A stretch of 64,000 bases of DNA from Neolentinus lepideus HHB14362 ss-1 (GCA_001632425.1 KV425565.1:200016-264015); one strand, 5' to 3'; shown: positions 12,023 to 28,992, numbered from the stretch's first letter. Notes: a model not told the origin generated them from the sequence alone. Made by a program: numbers and translations.

Positions 12023-15000
12023 ATGTCCCCTGTTGCTATCTCAATGGCCTCCGAGTCTCCTTTTTCTTCGCTATTGGATGCATTGAAGTCTGCTCCGACT
12101 GGTCCTGGTACGTAGCAAGCAGCAGTTGGACCTGATCGTCTCGGTTCACCCCCTGTCCCAGACGCCAAAGCCGCGGCCGACAAGTTAGGTCGCGAAGTGT
12201 CGAAATCCGGTCTTCAAACTCTAGAGTGAGTCCTGACGCTACTGGATATCACCCTTGAGAGTTGAGCCAATACAGGGATGGCGGTGTGCTGACCGCATTA
12301 CATCACTTCGCCACGAACAAGAAGTCCGGATACGAGAGGGAGTCTGCAGCGATTGCATTCCAATCCCTCGCAACTATTCTGGGAGCCCCTGCTGGTCCTC
12401 TTCTCCTCCCTTCACTGCCCACCTTATTCGACCTTTACATGGACAAGGGCGATGTTGTCCGTTCAGCCGCCACTAGCGCTACTAAGTCCATCCTGAAGCT
12501 ATTTCCGCCGGAGTCGACCAGATTGGTATTTGAAGTACTACAAAATATCCTCGAGAATGGGAAATGGCGTAGCAAAGTCGGGGCTCTGGATGCGATCAAG
12601 AGCCTCGTGAATCCCGCGCGTGAGGCTGTCGCGAATGAGCTTGTGCACATTCTACCCAAAGTAGGATCTGCCATGCATGACACGAAGCCTGAGGTACGCT
12701 CAGCTTGTAGCATGATGTATCCTAAATGTCTTTACCATCTGCCGATCTCAGGTATCTTCGTCTGCGATCAAGTGTGCGAATGCCCTTTGCACCACATTGG
12801 CCAACCCAGATCTTACGCCACATATCCCCATGCTCGTGAAGTGTATGCAGAACCCGGACTCGGTTCCAGCCTGCATCAAAGCCTTGTCTTCGACCACGTT
12901 CGTCGCCGAAGTTACTGCGCCGGCCCTCGCCGTTCTTGTTCCCTTGCTGTTACGTGCTCTCAATGACAGGAGTATGGAAGTACAGCGGAGAACAGTAGTT
13001 GTCACTGACAATCTCGTTAAGCTTGTGCGTGACCCGAAGGTAGCTGCTTCGCACCTGAGTCAACTTGTCGAGGGTGTAGAGCGTATTGCCAAAGGTGCTG
13101 CATTCCCCGAGGTGGGTTCTGAAAGAAATATTGTTTCTACAACACGCACTCACTTGTCGAGTGTAGGTTCGTGCGTTCGCCCAGACGACTCTTGACACTC
13201 TTCAGAAAGCGGGAGCTTCCGCTACAGCTCCGCCGCCAACGCCACGTGATACTGAAGCTGAGAAGGCTGAGGCGCTGTCAGTTCTCATGACACTCCTCCC
13301 TGAAAATTTGGTTACTGTATCCTCCGTTAATCCGGATGGCCCCCACATGCCCAAGTTCTCTCTGCTATCACAGGTTTTACAATTCTCTGCGTCGCTTGTG
13401 GCCGATCTCGTGTATCAGAGACGATACAATGACAGCGCGGTGTGGAAACGGTGCATTGGTGTCTATGTTGAACCCTGGCTGCCTGTGGGTGAAGATATGT
13501 CCTTATTCGCGGACAAAGTTCGATCCCACTTCCTGGCAATGGATCGTGTATGTCAGATCTACGCATGAGGGACCAAACACCACTGATCCACGCTTTTTTA
13601 TAGGCTAAATATGCTCCTGCGCAGAATGGCTCGGAGGAGGAAGGTGAAGTCCTTTGCGACACGGTGTTTTCGCTCGCCTATGGTGCCTTGCTTTTGCTTT
13701 CCCATACTACCCTTCGTCTCGTTCGTGGGAGACGGTACGGCATCCTCGGGCCGAATGGCTCTGGCAAGTCAACCCTGATGCGGCAATTGAGAGACGGCAA
13801 AGTCGAGAATTTCCCTCCTCAGGACCAGCTAAGATGTGTGATGGTGGAGCACTCATTGCAGGGCGAGGACGGGTCATTGTCGGTCATCGATTTCATTGCG
13901 ACGGGTAAGTATGCACAGCCAAATGTGTCTGCTTGTGTTCCTGACGATGTGTAAAGACAAGATGTTGGCTGATGTACCCCGGGAAAAGATTCGCAATCAA
14001 TTGCTGGAAGTTGGCTTTGATGACGCTCGTCAAGCCGAGAACGTCGGCGGCCTGTCAGGAGGCTGGAAGATGAAGTTGGAACTTGCTAGAGCTATGTTGC
14101 ATAATGCAGATCTTCTCCTTCTAGACGAAGTGCGTATGCCCTCAGGTCACTTGGATTGGTCTTGCTTACTGTCGGTCGTGCCAGCCTACTAATCACGTAA
14201 GCGTTACACGCTTCAATCAAAGACTCTTCTCTCACAGGGATATGTAGCTGGACCGTGCCTCAGTCCAGTGGCTCGAGAAATATCTTACTGCACAGAAGAA
14301 TGTAACGTGTTTGATCGTCAGTCACGACTCTGGGTAAGTGCGAAGAATCCTATGTCAGTCTGACATCTTTTTCACTTTTTGCGTTAAGGTTTTTGGATAA
14401 TGTAACAACAGACATAATTCATTATGAGACCAAGAAGGTAGGGTCTTTCTCTCACACTGGATACGGCTGTGCTCATCAGGGTCTCCCCGAAGCTTGCATA
14501 CTATCCAGGCAATCTGTCAAATTTTGTAGCGCAACATCCTGAAGCCAAATCGTATTATACCCTCGCCGCTACTTCTATCAAGTTCGCTTTCCCTCCGCCG
14601 GGATCTCTTATGGGCGTTCGGAGTAATACTCGGGCAATCCTCAAGCTTACGAACTGCACGTATACTTATCCTGGGAAAAGTACTCCTAGTTTGCATGATG
14701 TTAGCTGCGGCCTCTCCCTATCGAGGTGAGGGATCGTGATCTCGAATGAGCGATTGGATATGTGTATTAATATGTTTCGGTTTCAGTCGCGTCGGCGTTA
14801 TCGGACCCAATGGCGCGGGCAAGTCAACTCTAATCAAGCTTATAACGGTTTGTCTGCCAAATGAGTGCAAAGAAGTGAAACTGATTATAGCATAGGGTGA
14901 GACGGAGCCCCAGCAAGGTACTGTATACAGGCATCCGGCACTCCGCATTGGGTACGTGGCGCAGCATGCGACCCACCACATAGGTGAGAACGCGCGAAGT

Positions 15001-16298
15001 TTACTCGTATCCGATCCACTTATTCTCTTCGTAGAACGCCATTTGGAGAAGACTCCAGTACAATACATTCAGTGGCGATTCCAAGATGGTCATGATCGTA
15101 CGTATACATTCGATGTTTAGTTTGAGCTGTGCTGACGTTTTTGACCAGGTGAGATCTTGGAGAAAGCCACCCGAGCGCTCACGCCTGAGGAGAAGGCTCT
15201 CATGGAAACGGACTTCGTTGGTAAGAATGGTGCCACGAGAAAGCTTGAGGTATGTCTCGCTACGCTTCCTCACATGCACCGCATAGTTATGATTGGCTTC
15301 TGTGTAGTTGATCATGGGTCGTCAAAAATTGAAGAAGTCCTTACAATACGAGATCAAGTGGCGGGGACTTGATCATCGATTCAATACATGGATACCTCGT
15401 GAAGAGCTGCTTTCGAAAGGTTTCGGAAAAGTGGTCCAGCAATTTGATGATCTCGAATCTTCTCGCGAAGGTGCGGGTCAGCGTGATACCTCTGCGCATC
15501 TGGTCCGCAAGCACCTCGAGGATGTCGGTCTCGACGGCGACATCGCTCAATACAACGAGATCTCTGGCTTGTCAGGTGGTGAGTACCTGAGTCATATTTT
15601 GGCCTTCTGGCCAACATTACTTTCTTCCCCAGGTCAAAAGATCAAGCTGGTGATCGCAGCGTGTCTGTGGAATAACCCTCAGGTATCTATGATCGCCGAC
15701 TTTGCGCCTTTTAATCTAAGTGATGTCAATAGATATGTGTTCTTGACGAGCCTAGCAACTTCTTGGACCGTGAAGCTCTGGGTGGTCTCGCGGTTGCTAT
15801 TCGCGACTGGGCGGGTGCTGTGGTGAGTACGAATGTATTGACTTATCCGCCTGATCTGACTCTCGGAAGGTCATCATATCTCACAATGAGGAGTTTGTCT
15901 CGGCGCTATGTAAGCATTCTCTATCTGGTAATGGTTCGATGACATTGAGGATGAATGAACCAGGTGGCGAGATCTGGCACATCGAAGCCGGGAAAATGAC
16001 TCAGAAGGGCAAGGTGACCGTCATCGAAGACGCTTTCGCTGACGTGAAGTCACCCCTCGCGAGTGGAGCAAATACGCCTGCGAAATCTCGAGTTCAAACA
16101 CCTGTGGCTTCTACCAATGGAACGCCCGCTGGCAGTGGAGCTGAGGATAAGGTCAATGGAACTACCACGCCCGTGAAGAAGAAGAAGAAGAAAGCGACGC
16201 GCAATCAGCAGAAGGCGCAAGAGGAGCGCCGGCGGATAAGGAAGCTAAACTGGCTCACGTACGGAGGGCCGAAGCCTGAGGATACCGACAGTGACTAG
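12023..16298 (+). CDS. TEF3: Translation elongation factor 3 (ABC-F ATPase)
   Basis: Fungal EF-3 of about 1,050 residues, a ribosome-bound ATPase needed for tRNA release from the E site. N-terminal HEAT repeats occupy about residues 30-330 ([26 protein letters not shown]). ABC1 has [36 protein letters not shown] and VSHDSGFLD. ABC2 has [36 protein letters not shown] and ISHNEEFV. The chromodomain-like insert typical of EF-3 lies between the second P-loop and second signature ([20 protein letters not shown]). The Lys-rich C-terminus (about 16180-16298) is the usual ribosome-contact tail. Many short introns keep one frame throughout. Two in-frame ATGs are possible, 12023 (MSPVAIS) and 12044 (MASESPF); I give the outer one. 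I see no damaged motif. Confidence 0.95.
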
Positions 16299-18330
16299 TT
16301 CCCCATCGTTACTTTCATTGACATAGATTGTTCCGTTCAGCATGTGCATCTGGCACGTGTAGTGCAAATAGACACGCTGTGCAAACGTTCCTTTGCTGAA
16401 TGTAAGGACGGAAGCAAATCGTAGCGACAATCCGAGATCTCGTCAAGATAGAGTAAGAAGGTTGGCACGTGGCGCACGATACTCGGGCAAACCCGTAACG
16501 GTGGCCAATCAATCCACGTATACACAAGGGCATGCGGCGTTACAACCTTGCTCTATAAGCTTGCTGTAAGTCACGATGATCATATCTTCGTTCCCCTTTA
16601 CGAGTAACTCACGCAGCGTGCTCGCTGCGCACGATTGGCATGCTCCTCTTGTCCCTCGGATAGGTACTGCCTTGTACTAGTTGCCGCTAGCAAAACGCGG
16701 ATACAATGAGGGAGGGTCTGCGCTACTTCAGCTTTTGCAGACTGATTTGCAATCCTATGCACAAATACCAATATTGGGAGAACCATATCGAGAACTATTC
16801 GTGAACGGCTTTGCTCAGGAAGGCGTCGCAGCTCGTCCACGGAATGACGATAGCACTTCAATACGCGAATTCACTTGTTTATCGTCTTCCATGTAATGTT
16901 TAATTAGCTCGTATCGCTGGGGAGGCCAACAGCGGAGGACAGAGCGTGGCGTAAAACCTCCTGACTAACGTTCTGCTCAGCCCGTCCTATTCACCACTGG
17001 AACCTTATCCGAACTCACGCGATCCTAGAAACTTTCTTGACTTTAACCTAGTTCGATGGACTGCGGGCTTTTCGTATAGACAAGCTACAATGTTGATATA
17101 CATCTCGCTATCAACATCGGACATTGCTGATACAACAGCAATTGCCGTACTCTCGCGTCATTCGCGGTGAGTGCGCCGCTTGTCCCATTCGTCTAAATTC
17201 TTATGACTGTTGATTGATGCTGTAATTCGCACAGAAGGCATTCTTAGTAAGGCGGGAAAGTACCCCATGCACACACCACCCATATGTGAATGCCGTACAT
17301 CGGTCTGTTCCAGACCTCCTCAGGCTCGTGCCATACTCCTGTACATATGGCACATAGGTTGTTCACCTGCGCTACATCTTTCAGACGCATTCTCTGGAGT
17401 CGCCTTCCCTACCTTATAGGAAACCCCATCGATTGCAGTTTTTAAAGTGCAGAATTCGCATCACTTACAACGGGAGCTCTTTCGAACGGATCGATTTATA
17501 TCGCAACTCCTGTAGCGGATAGCGGGCGCCCGATGCTGATAACGAATAGATTGGGAATGGGCGCGAATCCACGGTGTCACCAATATTCATAGCTAATCCC
17601 TTGCGATACGGGCCAGCTCGAGGCTTCGAACCGTCACTGGTGTCGCGTTGAATCCGGACGATCTGTCGATTACTACCTGGTACGTATATGCATGCGCTGT
17701 TGTTCGCGTGCCCTCATCGGATAGCTGTGTATCGGATTGTTCCACATCTGCATCGTGAAGATCGGCATCGATAGATTCCCTCCATTTCTGGATACAAAGG
17801 GCACTGCCATCTGTCCAGAGTTCTATTAATCCGTTCATTCATTTACTGTAATATATACTTCCGTCTATTAAGCTTCTTTACCATTTGTGATCCGGCTTCG
17901 TGATTTCATTTCCTCAGGCCGTTGCCAACGACGATGACGACTCAACTTATATCGGATAACATCAGTGGTGTACAACCTGATACGATATCTCACTAGTCGA
18001 CCTCAGGATGCTCGAAATAATATCAAGAAACGATAATAATGGATACAGGAACAGAACGATGCGCCTGATAAGTAAATAGCAATAACCGGGAACTAAGGTA
18101 CCTATGCTCGGTAGAATGATGTCTTGTCCAATACAACGTAATGCAAATCGTAATCCATGACAGGTCCGTGACACCAGAACAACGACGAGACATTAAGGGA
18201 CATGGGGTAACATGAATGCAATAGAAGGGCATAAAGTATAAGGTGCGTATACCGATTTGAAACTATGAATATCATGAGGCAATCCAGCGGATAGAGCCCG
18301 AACTTCCGGAGTTTCTAGAAAAAGACAAGA
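16299..18330. other. Convergent intergenic region, 2.0 kb
   Basis: This region lies between the stop of EF-3 and the stop of the homeodomain gene. Open frames are short, do not join across splice sites and show no convincing domain. A frame at 17593-17838 (minus) contains LWTDGSAL, which recalls an RNase H start but has no following ligands. Confidence 0.5.
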
Positions 18331-19824
18331 TCATGGATACCTGGACCATTTACGAGCATCACCGTGTTCATCCGGGCTATGCACTCGGCGGGGCACTGGC
18401 GTAGACTGGGGACTACGACCCATGCTATGGAATGAGACGCCCTCCGGAGGGCGCGACATATACGGTGGTGCGGGGATTGCTCGGGAAGACGAGCCTATCG
18501 GTGGAGTCGGAGAACTGCCATAACCGCCCACAGGCGATACTGGACTCTCGGCGGGAACGTGGGGTGTATGGGGGTGCATCGTCGTTGACTCGTGGTGAGA
18601 GGTCGTTGTAGCAGCAGCTGTTTGACGATTGCTTTGGCGCATAGCTTGCCTCTTGTTCTGGAACCTGAAGAGCCATCGGTTAGTACCGTATCCTCCAAAT
18701 GCCACAACACCTACCATATCTGCACACTCCTTGCCGACATGTCCAACTTCTTTGCCAATTCTTGTCTCTCCTCGGTGGATGGGAACGCGGTGCGTTGGTA
18801 TACCTCGTTCAGTACTTTCAGCTGGGCAGCGTCAGCGCGCTTGCGCTTCTTCTTGATTGTGGCCTCGGTGATCGGCGTATCGGGCTCTGCCATATAATTT
18901 GGAGCGGGAGGGGGGACCGAGGCACGAGCTTGTGGAGGGTAGGGAGTGTAGCCATGCATGTCAGGTCTAATGGTCGCGCCGCGCACCCCGGATGAGATGC
19001 GAGGAGCCGCCATTGACATGCGGGAAGACGGGTTCACTGGCGGCACAGCGCCAGGGAGCTGTCTAGGATCAGGTGCTTCAGCGTGGCCATAGGATGGAGG
19101 CTGATATGTGGAATAGTGGCTGCCATAGGGATCGGGGTAAGTCGCTGTGGATGAGCGTAGGTTGGTCGCTGTATGAGACGACGAATGTGGCGTAGGGTGA
19201 CCTTGGTAGTGACCGCCCGTATGAGATGAATGATGGTTTGACATTGAGTTGTATGGTGGAGCAGCCCAACGCTCTTCCCGGCTGTTTTGTGGAGGGACGA
19301 TGATTGGAGGTAATCTTGGAAAGTCAGTTGGATTGGGCAATGGAGCAGGTGAGGATCGAGATGGATACGAGGAGTAGGAAGGCTGCGAGGCACGCCCTGG
19401 ATCTTGATATACACCGTAGGAAGAAGACTGATGATATTGGCTTGACGCTGATGTCCCGGCATTGGATACGTAATTTGTGTTATATCGAGGACAACGCACC
19501 TGTATTAGAAGGCCATGTGCCTTGTCCGTACAATGCAGAATTATAGTCGTTACGGCCCTGAGTAGGCTGCTGTTGCTGATTATAGTAAGTAGGGTATGTG
19601 TTGGGCACTAATTGACAAAGAAGTTCGCTAATTTGAGTGGAAATGAAATTAATGATTTTGCAAAAGTACGGACCTGGAGGAGGTAAGGTTTGTAAAGCGG
19701 TATGGAGAGGAGGCAAGTTTGTTCGCCCACCCTGTCCCATGTTAGAAAAACCAACAGAAGGTGTTCCTCCTCGGCTTGGTCTTGAGAAGCTGTCATAAAA
19801 GTAGGCGTCGCGTTGGTCGGACAT
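18331..19824 (-). CDS. Homeodomain transcription factor
   Basis: DNA-binding regulator of about 440 residues. The N-terminal two thirds is low-complexity (Ser, Pro, Gln, Tyr, His), starting MSDQRDAYFYDSF. A homeodomain lies at about residues 270-330: a basic arm KKKRKRADAAQ, helix residues LNEVYQRTAFPSTEERQEL and the recognition helix SVQIWFQNKRQ, with the invariant W, F, N and R. The third intron cuts inside the Trp codon of WFQNKR, a common homeobox intron site. A Ser-Pro-rich tail follows (about 110 residues). Two further introns split codons cleanly near 19605-19674 and 19445-19488. There is no TALE three-residue insertion, so it is not of the mating-type HD1 kind. It fits the typical homeodomain factors of basidiomycetes, several of which act in fruiting; the exact orthologue cannot be named. 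Confidence 0.9.
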
Positions 19825-21207
19825 ATTAGAGGATAATGAGAGAATAGGCGAATAATTACTATGGTATGCCGTCGGTTGGCCAGGTATTAAGTATCACGGA
19901 ACACGAGGTAACCTCAACTGCGCGCAGTGTCGCAAATTTCGGTGGTGCAGTTGGAGATATTGTCACTCGAATGTCAAGAGCAGTCGACCAGAGAGCGGGA
20001 TTTCATGAAACAGCCTACGTGGGTTAGGCGCGAGCACGAGGCAGGTGAGCAAGAATTGAATACGGCGCTGGGCTATGGGCAAAACCGCATACAGACTTAA
20101 GGCAGACTGTGCCAGTGGGGCAGACCCGAAGACAGGCAGTGCTTAAATGGACCTGATCTTGCCAAAGTTCGCGTAACGTATCTAGAGGACCGGCGGACCA
20201 TCTTGGAAGCGTCGCGGGGTTCGAGGACAGCCATCGAGCCGGGTCGTGGAGAGCAGGCTGAATTCCGAGCAGCGGACCGCAAAGAACGCCGTACCAGCCA
20301 CCCACGGCTTGGCTGGCATTCGCACCCACTGTTTCTGCACGCATTGCATGCATTATGGTGGCCTCGTGGCTGAATCCTAGGCCACGAACACGCCACATGT
20401 ACACCTCTCGAGCAGCTCGGCCGCAGCGGCACCCAAAGACTGGATGCGCGGTCACAGCCTGAAACCCACAGCTCGGTCGGTGACGCTTCGTGCATCGAGA
20501 TGTTGAGAACAGCAGCTAAGACGCTCGACTGACGTTCGACCTGGCCGCGGAAGGTACGGAGGATCTCGGCTATCCCATAATTAGAGAAGGGGCATGACTT
20601 CTGTCAGGGTCCCTCCCCTGCCTCGGCTGGCTAATACGCTTTAAGGTAGAGGGTTTTAAACTTGGCGTACGAGGTCAGTCAATAATATACGGGAGAAGTC
20701 TCCCTCGACATCATCTGGCATCAGTATCATTAGATCTTGCTTTCTGTCGCTTACATCACGAACAGAGGCCGCTGAACCCGCCCAAGTTGTTCTGCCCAAA
20801 GCTCTTGTCTACCCCTGCCCATCTGCGACGCCGAAGCCCAGAAGCAAGCAGCTAGCGCCAGAAACTTACGGAAGCGGTAAGAAGAAGGCATGATTGTTTC
20901 ACGAATCTGCTGAACTCAGGCTCGCGGGACTTGGCTGCGCCTGTGAGCGAACCGTACAGGGGCGCTGATCATGACATTTCACAGAATTTCCAGTCCACAT
21001 CGACAGCACTAGAGTGTGTGGCAGTCTGCATTCTCGACACCGGTCCGGTCTTGTAGAATGTAGCCGGAGCCGGCCCGCCCGGCGGAGTCTCCGGGGCCCC
21101 TCTCCCACGTGGGAGCCACGCCGAGGCGTCGGTGGGTTTCCTAATCCGAAGCGCTCGCGCATCCGAGCAGATTCAGCTGATCACTGTCTGGTAGCTGTGG
21201 CTGAGGC
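19825..21207. promoter_or_regulatory. Long divergent intergenic region (1.4 kb)
   Basis: This spacer separates the homeodomain gene (minus) and the NDR kinase gene (plus). Its length suits regulated promoters. Open frames at 20024-20495 are GC-rich but show no domain or splice support. I see no repeat. Confidence 0.4.
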
Positions 21208-24874
<3,667 letters not shown>

Positions 24875-26234
24875 TTGTGCATGCTTGGATACCTCCTCTT
24901 GTCTCTGCGAAAGAGAATGTTGAACCGGATACCCTTCGTCGACGTACGCCTAATTAAGTTTCGGACCCTGTCATCACCCCGCTATTCCCCACATCGCACT
25001 GTATTCTTCTTGCGTTCCTGATCAAACACTTCTTTCACTCCTATCTAATACCGATATCTTTCTCGACAAGTCGTCTTTTCATCGTTGAATATCGCTCGAT
25101 TTCTTCTCTATCGATTTCTCATCTACATGCTTGTACGATGGTGTAATGTAGTTGCGAATAGTTACGCCAGTAGATAACAATGAAGTAAGGAACGTGTACC
25201 GCAATAGAGTCCGTACTGTGATGTAAACACGTCTGTTCAGATATTTCGTCAGCCTGCGCCAGAGTCTGCCATGCATTGATACTAGCACACGAGAACAGCG
25301 AGGCGCTTACAAATCGATGAGTTGTACCACGAGAACTCACCAGGGTCGCATGCTATGTAGGAAGTCAAGAAGATGTCAGACCCGCTCAGACCGCTCAAGC
25401 TCACTGATGACTGTTCACTAGCCGCAATTTTTTGTCGGGGGCCATCGCTTCACATGTCGCAACGTTTTCTCAATGTTGTAGCCTAGAATGGACCTTGGCC
25501 CGGGAGACACCTCGTATAGCACAAGTCTCTCAGAGGCCAGGTGGGAAGCTGAAGGCATCGTGTATCCCGAGAGCAACAGCACTGCAAGCGCCTCTGAGGG
25601 GCAGGGATATCTCGTCAGATTGGCGTAGCCGAGAGTCAGGAGTCGCAGCGGCAGACTGTGCCGTTAACGTGGACTAGGCATGCTCGGCAATGGCAGGTCT
25701 GAAGAGACTGGAAGAGCGTTGATGCCACCGGCACCATAAATCGCAGTATCGATGAGAAATACCTCAAACATCTCGCTACCTTGCTTTCGCAGCTGTGAGC
25801 TTCGACTTTGGACTACAGCGCTGTCTGCAAGAGGCTCGGAACATCATGTTGCCAGTAGGTCAACAAGTATCCCACTGCGAGACATAGCCCCGACGCCGGG
25901 AAGAGGACGATTCACGCGCAGAGGAAGAGTCGTGTTTCCGTGACGACCTGGGTGAGAATAGCCGCGCATGGGTTCTGGTTATTAAAAGCGCAGGATAACG
26001 TTGGACAAGATGCAAACGACTTCGTCATACCTTCTTCACGTAGAAGCATATCCCTAGGTTTGCTGTGTTTGCGGTCGGACGAGCCGTATAACTTGAATGC
26101 TATGAGAGCCTTCACAAAAATGCATAGACACCAGAAACGGGAATGGACACTCCTTTGCCCCTTTCGGGGCGTCCTGGAACAATTCCTTCCCGGCACAGTT
26201 TCAATGGTACATGGTGTATGTCGATCACATGGAT
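24875..26234. other. Intergenic region, 1.4 kb
   Basis: This region holds the 3' flank of the kinase gene and sequence without a supported gene. Open frames near 25940-26344 on both strands overlap one another and match nothing I recognise. Confidence 0.4.
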
Positions 26235-26813
26235 TCAAAACGGAGCCGAACAAGCGTTCACTAAATGAACCGCCGTGGTGTCCGCTCCTGTTGCCTTCGT
26301 CACAAAAGGGTAGGCCAACAAGTCGGGAAGAAATTGCATCTTGAATGGTAGCAAAGCCTTATGGCACCCTATGGCACCCGGTGGGACTGGGTCCGGAAGT
26401 ACCGAATGAATTGCTAGGAAGTCTTGCGCCGACAGAGACCAGGAGAGGTCCTCAGTGACCTGTGTCAAGTCGAAGGTCGTGACACATCACGGTATAGGTC
26501 GTGATGGCCACATGTATGGAACAGATCGTCTTATAACGGGTGTTAGAGAGCTTGCGTTTCGATTTTAAAATGCCACTAAACCTTGCGGCACCGATGCGAA
26601 ACTGGACGGAAAGGATGGAATCTCCGACGACAAAAGACCCCGGGTCTCTGTCCAAAAGAACTTCAGCCTCCTGAAACATATAACCAGAGGGAGCATCGGC
26701 TCGCTGTAAGTAAAGTTCACTTGGGAATTTGGAGCGCTTGGGTTTGACATAGTAGCACGCGTAATCATCGAATCCTACGGCGGGTGCGAAGAAAACCTTA
26801 GAGAGTCGGACTT
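26235..26813 (-). CDS. Possible hypothetical protein, 5' end unresolved
   Basis: A minus-strand open frame encodes KVFFAPAVGFDDYACYYVKP and continues past GYMFQEAEVLLDRDPGSF to RYKTICSIH. A 52-nt intron (GTGGCC to ACACAG, about 26450-26501) joins it in frame to VTEDLSWSLSAQDFLAI and then DPVPPGAIGCHKALLPF, ending at 26235. The composition is protein-like rather than random and the join keeps the frame, which is why I list it. The 5' side has stops in all frames around 26800-26830, so either an upstream exon is missed or this is a gene remnant. I recognise no family. Confidence 0.35.
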
Positions 26814-27576
26814 AGATTAAGTCTGAGCTGAAAAATTCCAATACAAGCGCCACATAATATGAACGCCGGTATGCAGGATCTTAAGACATCGCGACATCGT
26901 GTCCAGCACACTTTCCAATCTTGGAGGCCCATCAGACTTTTGAGTGGTTGATAGCGCTAGTAATATGACACTTAATTCATACGGAAATATCCTGGAGCTA
27001 AGCAGAAATGATTTTATCAACGATCGCAGGAAGTCACAATATAGTGAGGGGAATTAGCTTGTGCGTGTAGTGCCGGGCCATAGCATGAGATGATTCAGTA
27101 CTTACATATGAACGTCTGCCGCAGCGTCAGCCTTGCCAGTGGCGGAACTACATAAGGACGTAGTCTATTGCCTGAGGTATGTTCTTGAAGGACTACTCTG
27201 AACAATGCACTCAATAGTCCTTCAAGACCCAGACGATTCAGAAGACCATGTGGTCAAGCATGATGGCAAACGACGCGTGCCACAGTATATCTAAATAATT
27301 TATGGCTCAATAACACATAAAGAAGAGCGTCAAATCAATAATATACCACGAACATGGACCACGATAATGATAGAGATAGTGCGATAATAAATAGAGGGTG
27401 ATGATTTCCAATGATGCGAAATTGCGAATAAATAGTATGTAGTATGCGACGATCCTATAAACTTATGTGCGTGTAGAATACATATTAGAGACTGATAGCG
27501 AGGACAGCAATGCAGCATGATTCAACCAGATCAAGCAACATACGCAAGTGTCCAAGGACCTACCTAGACGTACACT
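26814..27576. other. Intergenic region
   Basis: AT-rich spacer downstream of the C2H2 gene. It contains a perfect 13-bp hairpin, listed separately, and no supported gene. Confidence 0.4.
27183..27227. repeat. Perfect 13-bp inverted repeat (hairpin)
   Basis: TCTTGAAGGACTA (27183-27195) and its exact reverse complement (27215-27227) flank a 19-nt loop. The stem would be stable in RNA or single-stranded DNA. It lies about 350 bp beyond the stop of the C2H2 gene, so it could sit in a transcript end or be a small element remnant. Confidence 0.6.
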
Positions 27577-28992
27577 CTAGTCGCGGCCAGGGTAACCTCG
27601 AGAGGGTCCTTGAGGTGTCTGCACATCTTCTTCTGAGGATATGCTACGACTGCGACTCCCACCATCGGAGCCACGTTTTGCCATTCCGCTGCGATGTTCA
27701 GGCGATCCAGACCCCGTGGTTTGGGTACCGGGGGCTGGATAGGGGTACGCACGAAGGGAGGCAGACGTCCCAACGGTGGAGGAGGACAAGGACGGTCTCA
27801 TAGGCATTGGCGGCGAATAAGATTCGCCATCGGTCGCATCATCGCCTGAGCCCTCTCTCACGGAGCCTTGAGACTGAGCATGCGCCCGTGCATGTCGACG
27901 CATGTTACTCAGGACACTGAATGTCCTCCCACACCCCTCATGAGGACATGTGAACGCTGGCAATATAATATCAGCTATATCTCAAATAATCACAGATGCC
28001 GGACGCACGCCTTTCGCCTGTGTGTGAGTTGATGTGAATCTAGGAAGGCCGTAAATACACTGATTTCTTTGACGATATCTCATAACGTACCTTCAGACTA
28101 CTTGGCCTATTGAAGCCCTTTCCGCAGTATTGACATTCGTATTTACCCGAGGCTGATCTATCGATTCCTGTATCGCTGCCCGATCTGCCCCTGCCGCTGG
28201 ACCCGGTAGCCGAGTCTAGCGCTTGACCGCCCGGCGTGCCATATGGATAACGGCCGTAAAGTGACCCACTCTGGGTGTATTGTTGAGGATGTGAGGCCGA
28301 TGCTCCACGATTATGCCAGTCTACTTCCGGATTTAGACTGGATCCCGGTCTGGAGGAAGAGGTGTGATACTGTCTTTCTGGGTAAGGCGGAGGATACTGT
28401 GATCGGAGTGAGTGTGGCGCTTGTGCTTCTGACAGAGATTTCGATCTACTGTGGTCTGCTAGATGTGGCGGATGGGTAGAAGACGGGTAAAGATTCGTTG
28501 ACGATGGTCTGTCTGGAGGAAAGGACGATGCGAAGGGCAGAGGCAATGATGGTGAGTGCGACCTTGCTGAAGATAGCGAAGGTGGCGGTGGTACCGATGA
28601 TAGTCCTAAAGCAGAATGACCAGCATATCCATGCGGATGCTCATAAGACTATGCAGACGTTAGCAATTCCACAGCCACACGATGACGGGCAAGATACCTG
28701 AGTAGTCTGTTGTCGTGGGGGAGTAGAATAGGCGTAACGGTCGTAAAGTAGCTTATTGTCTTCATCTGGTCCTCGCAGATTCAGGCGGGCCAGCGATGCA
28801 GAGGGCGAGTATCTGGGATCTGCATTAGATGGTGGTCGGGGTGACCGAGACAACTCCTCTACGAATTACAGTGAGTGGCTTCACTTTGGTGATAGTCAAA
28901 CTGAACGTACCTCCGAATAAATCTCTGATAGGTGGAAGGATCGTCCTGTTCTCGTTATTGTGCGAACTATCTGAGGAGGCAGACCGGGGCAT
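27577..28992 (-). CDS. C2H2 zinc-finger transcription factor
   Basis: DNA-binding protein of about 395 residues. It starts MPRSASSDSSHNNENRTIL followed by PPIRDLFG, a short hydrophobic motif of a kind seen at the N-terminus of fungal C2H2 factors. The middle is Ser, Pro and Tyr rich. Two C2H2 fingers are spread over three exons: YECQYCGKGFNRPSSLK, then IHINSHTGERP, then FTCPHEGCGRTF and SVLSNMRRHARAH. The linker HTGERP is the canonical one. All four introns are short and keep the frame. A Ser/Pro-rich tail of about 100 residues ends GYPGRD. The target genes are unknown. The finger pair belongs to a group widespread in basidiomycetes, and I cannot assign a named orthologue. Confidence 0.88.

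Noticed and set aside
8816..16298. GTPBP1-like gene and EF-3 as an operon
   Set aside because: Separate promoter-sized spacer of about 500 bp and no trans-splicing evidence; eukaryotic tandem genes only.
17610..17660. GGTTCGAAGCC string resembling a tRNA T-loop (minus strand)
   Set aside because: The flanking bases do not form a T-stem, and no acceptor or anticodon stem is present. Similar strings at 22578 and 59270 fail in the same way.
17593..17838. Minus-strand frame with LWTDGSAL, like the start of a retroelement RNase H domain
   Set aside because: No further catalytic acidic residues, no flanking reverse transcriptase and no repeat ends; the match is eight residues only.
20024..20495. 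Two overlapping minus-strand open frames
   Set aside because: GC-rich chance frames in the divergent promoter; no splice-consistent partner exons or domains.
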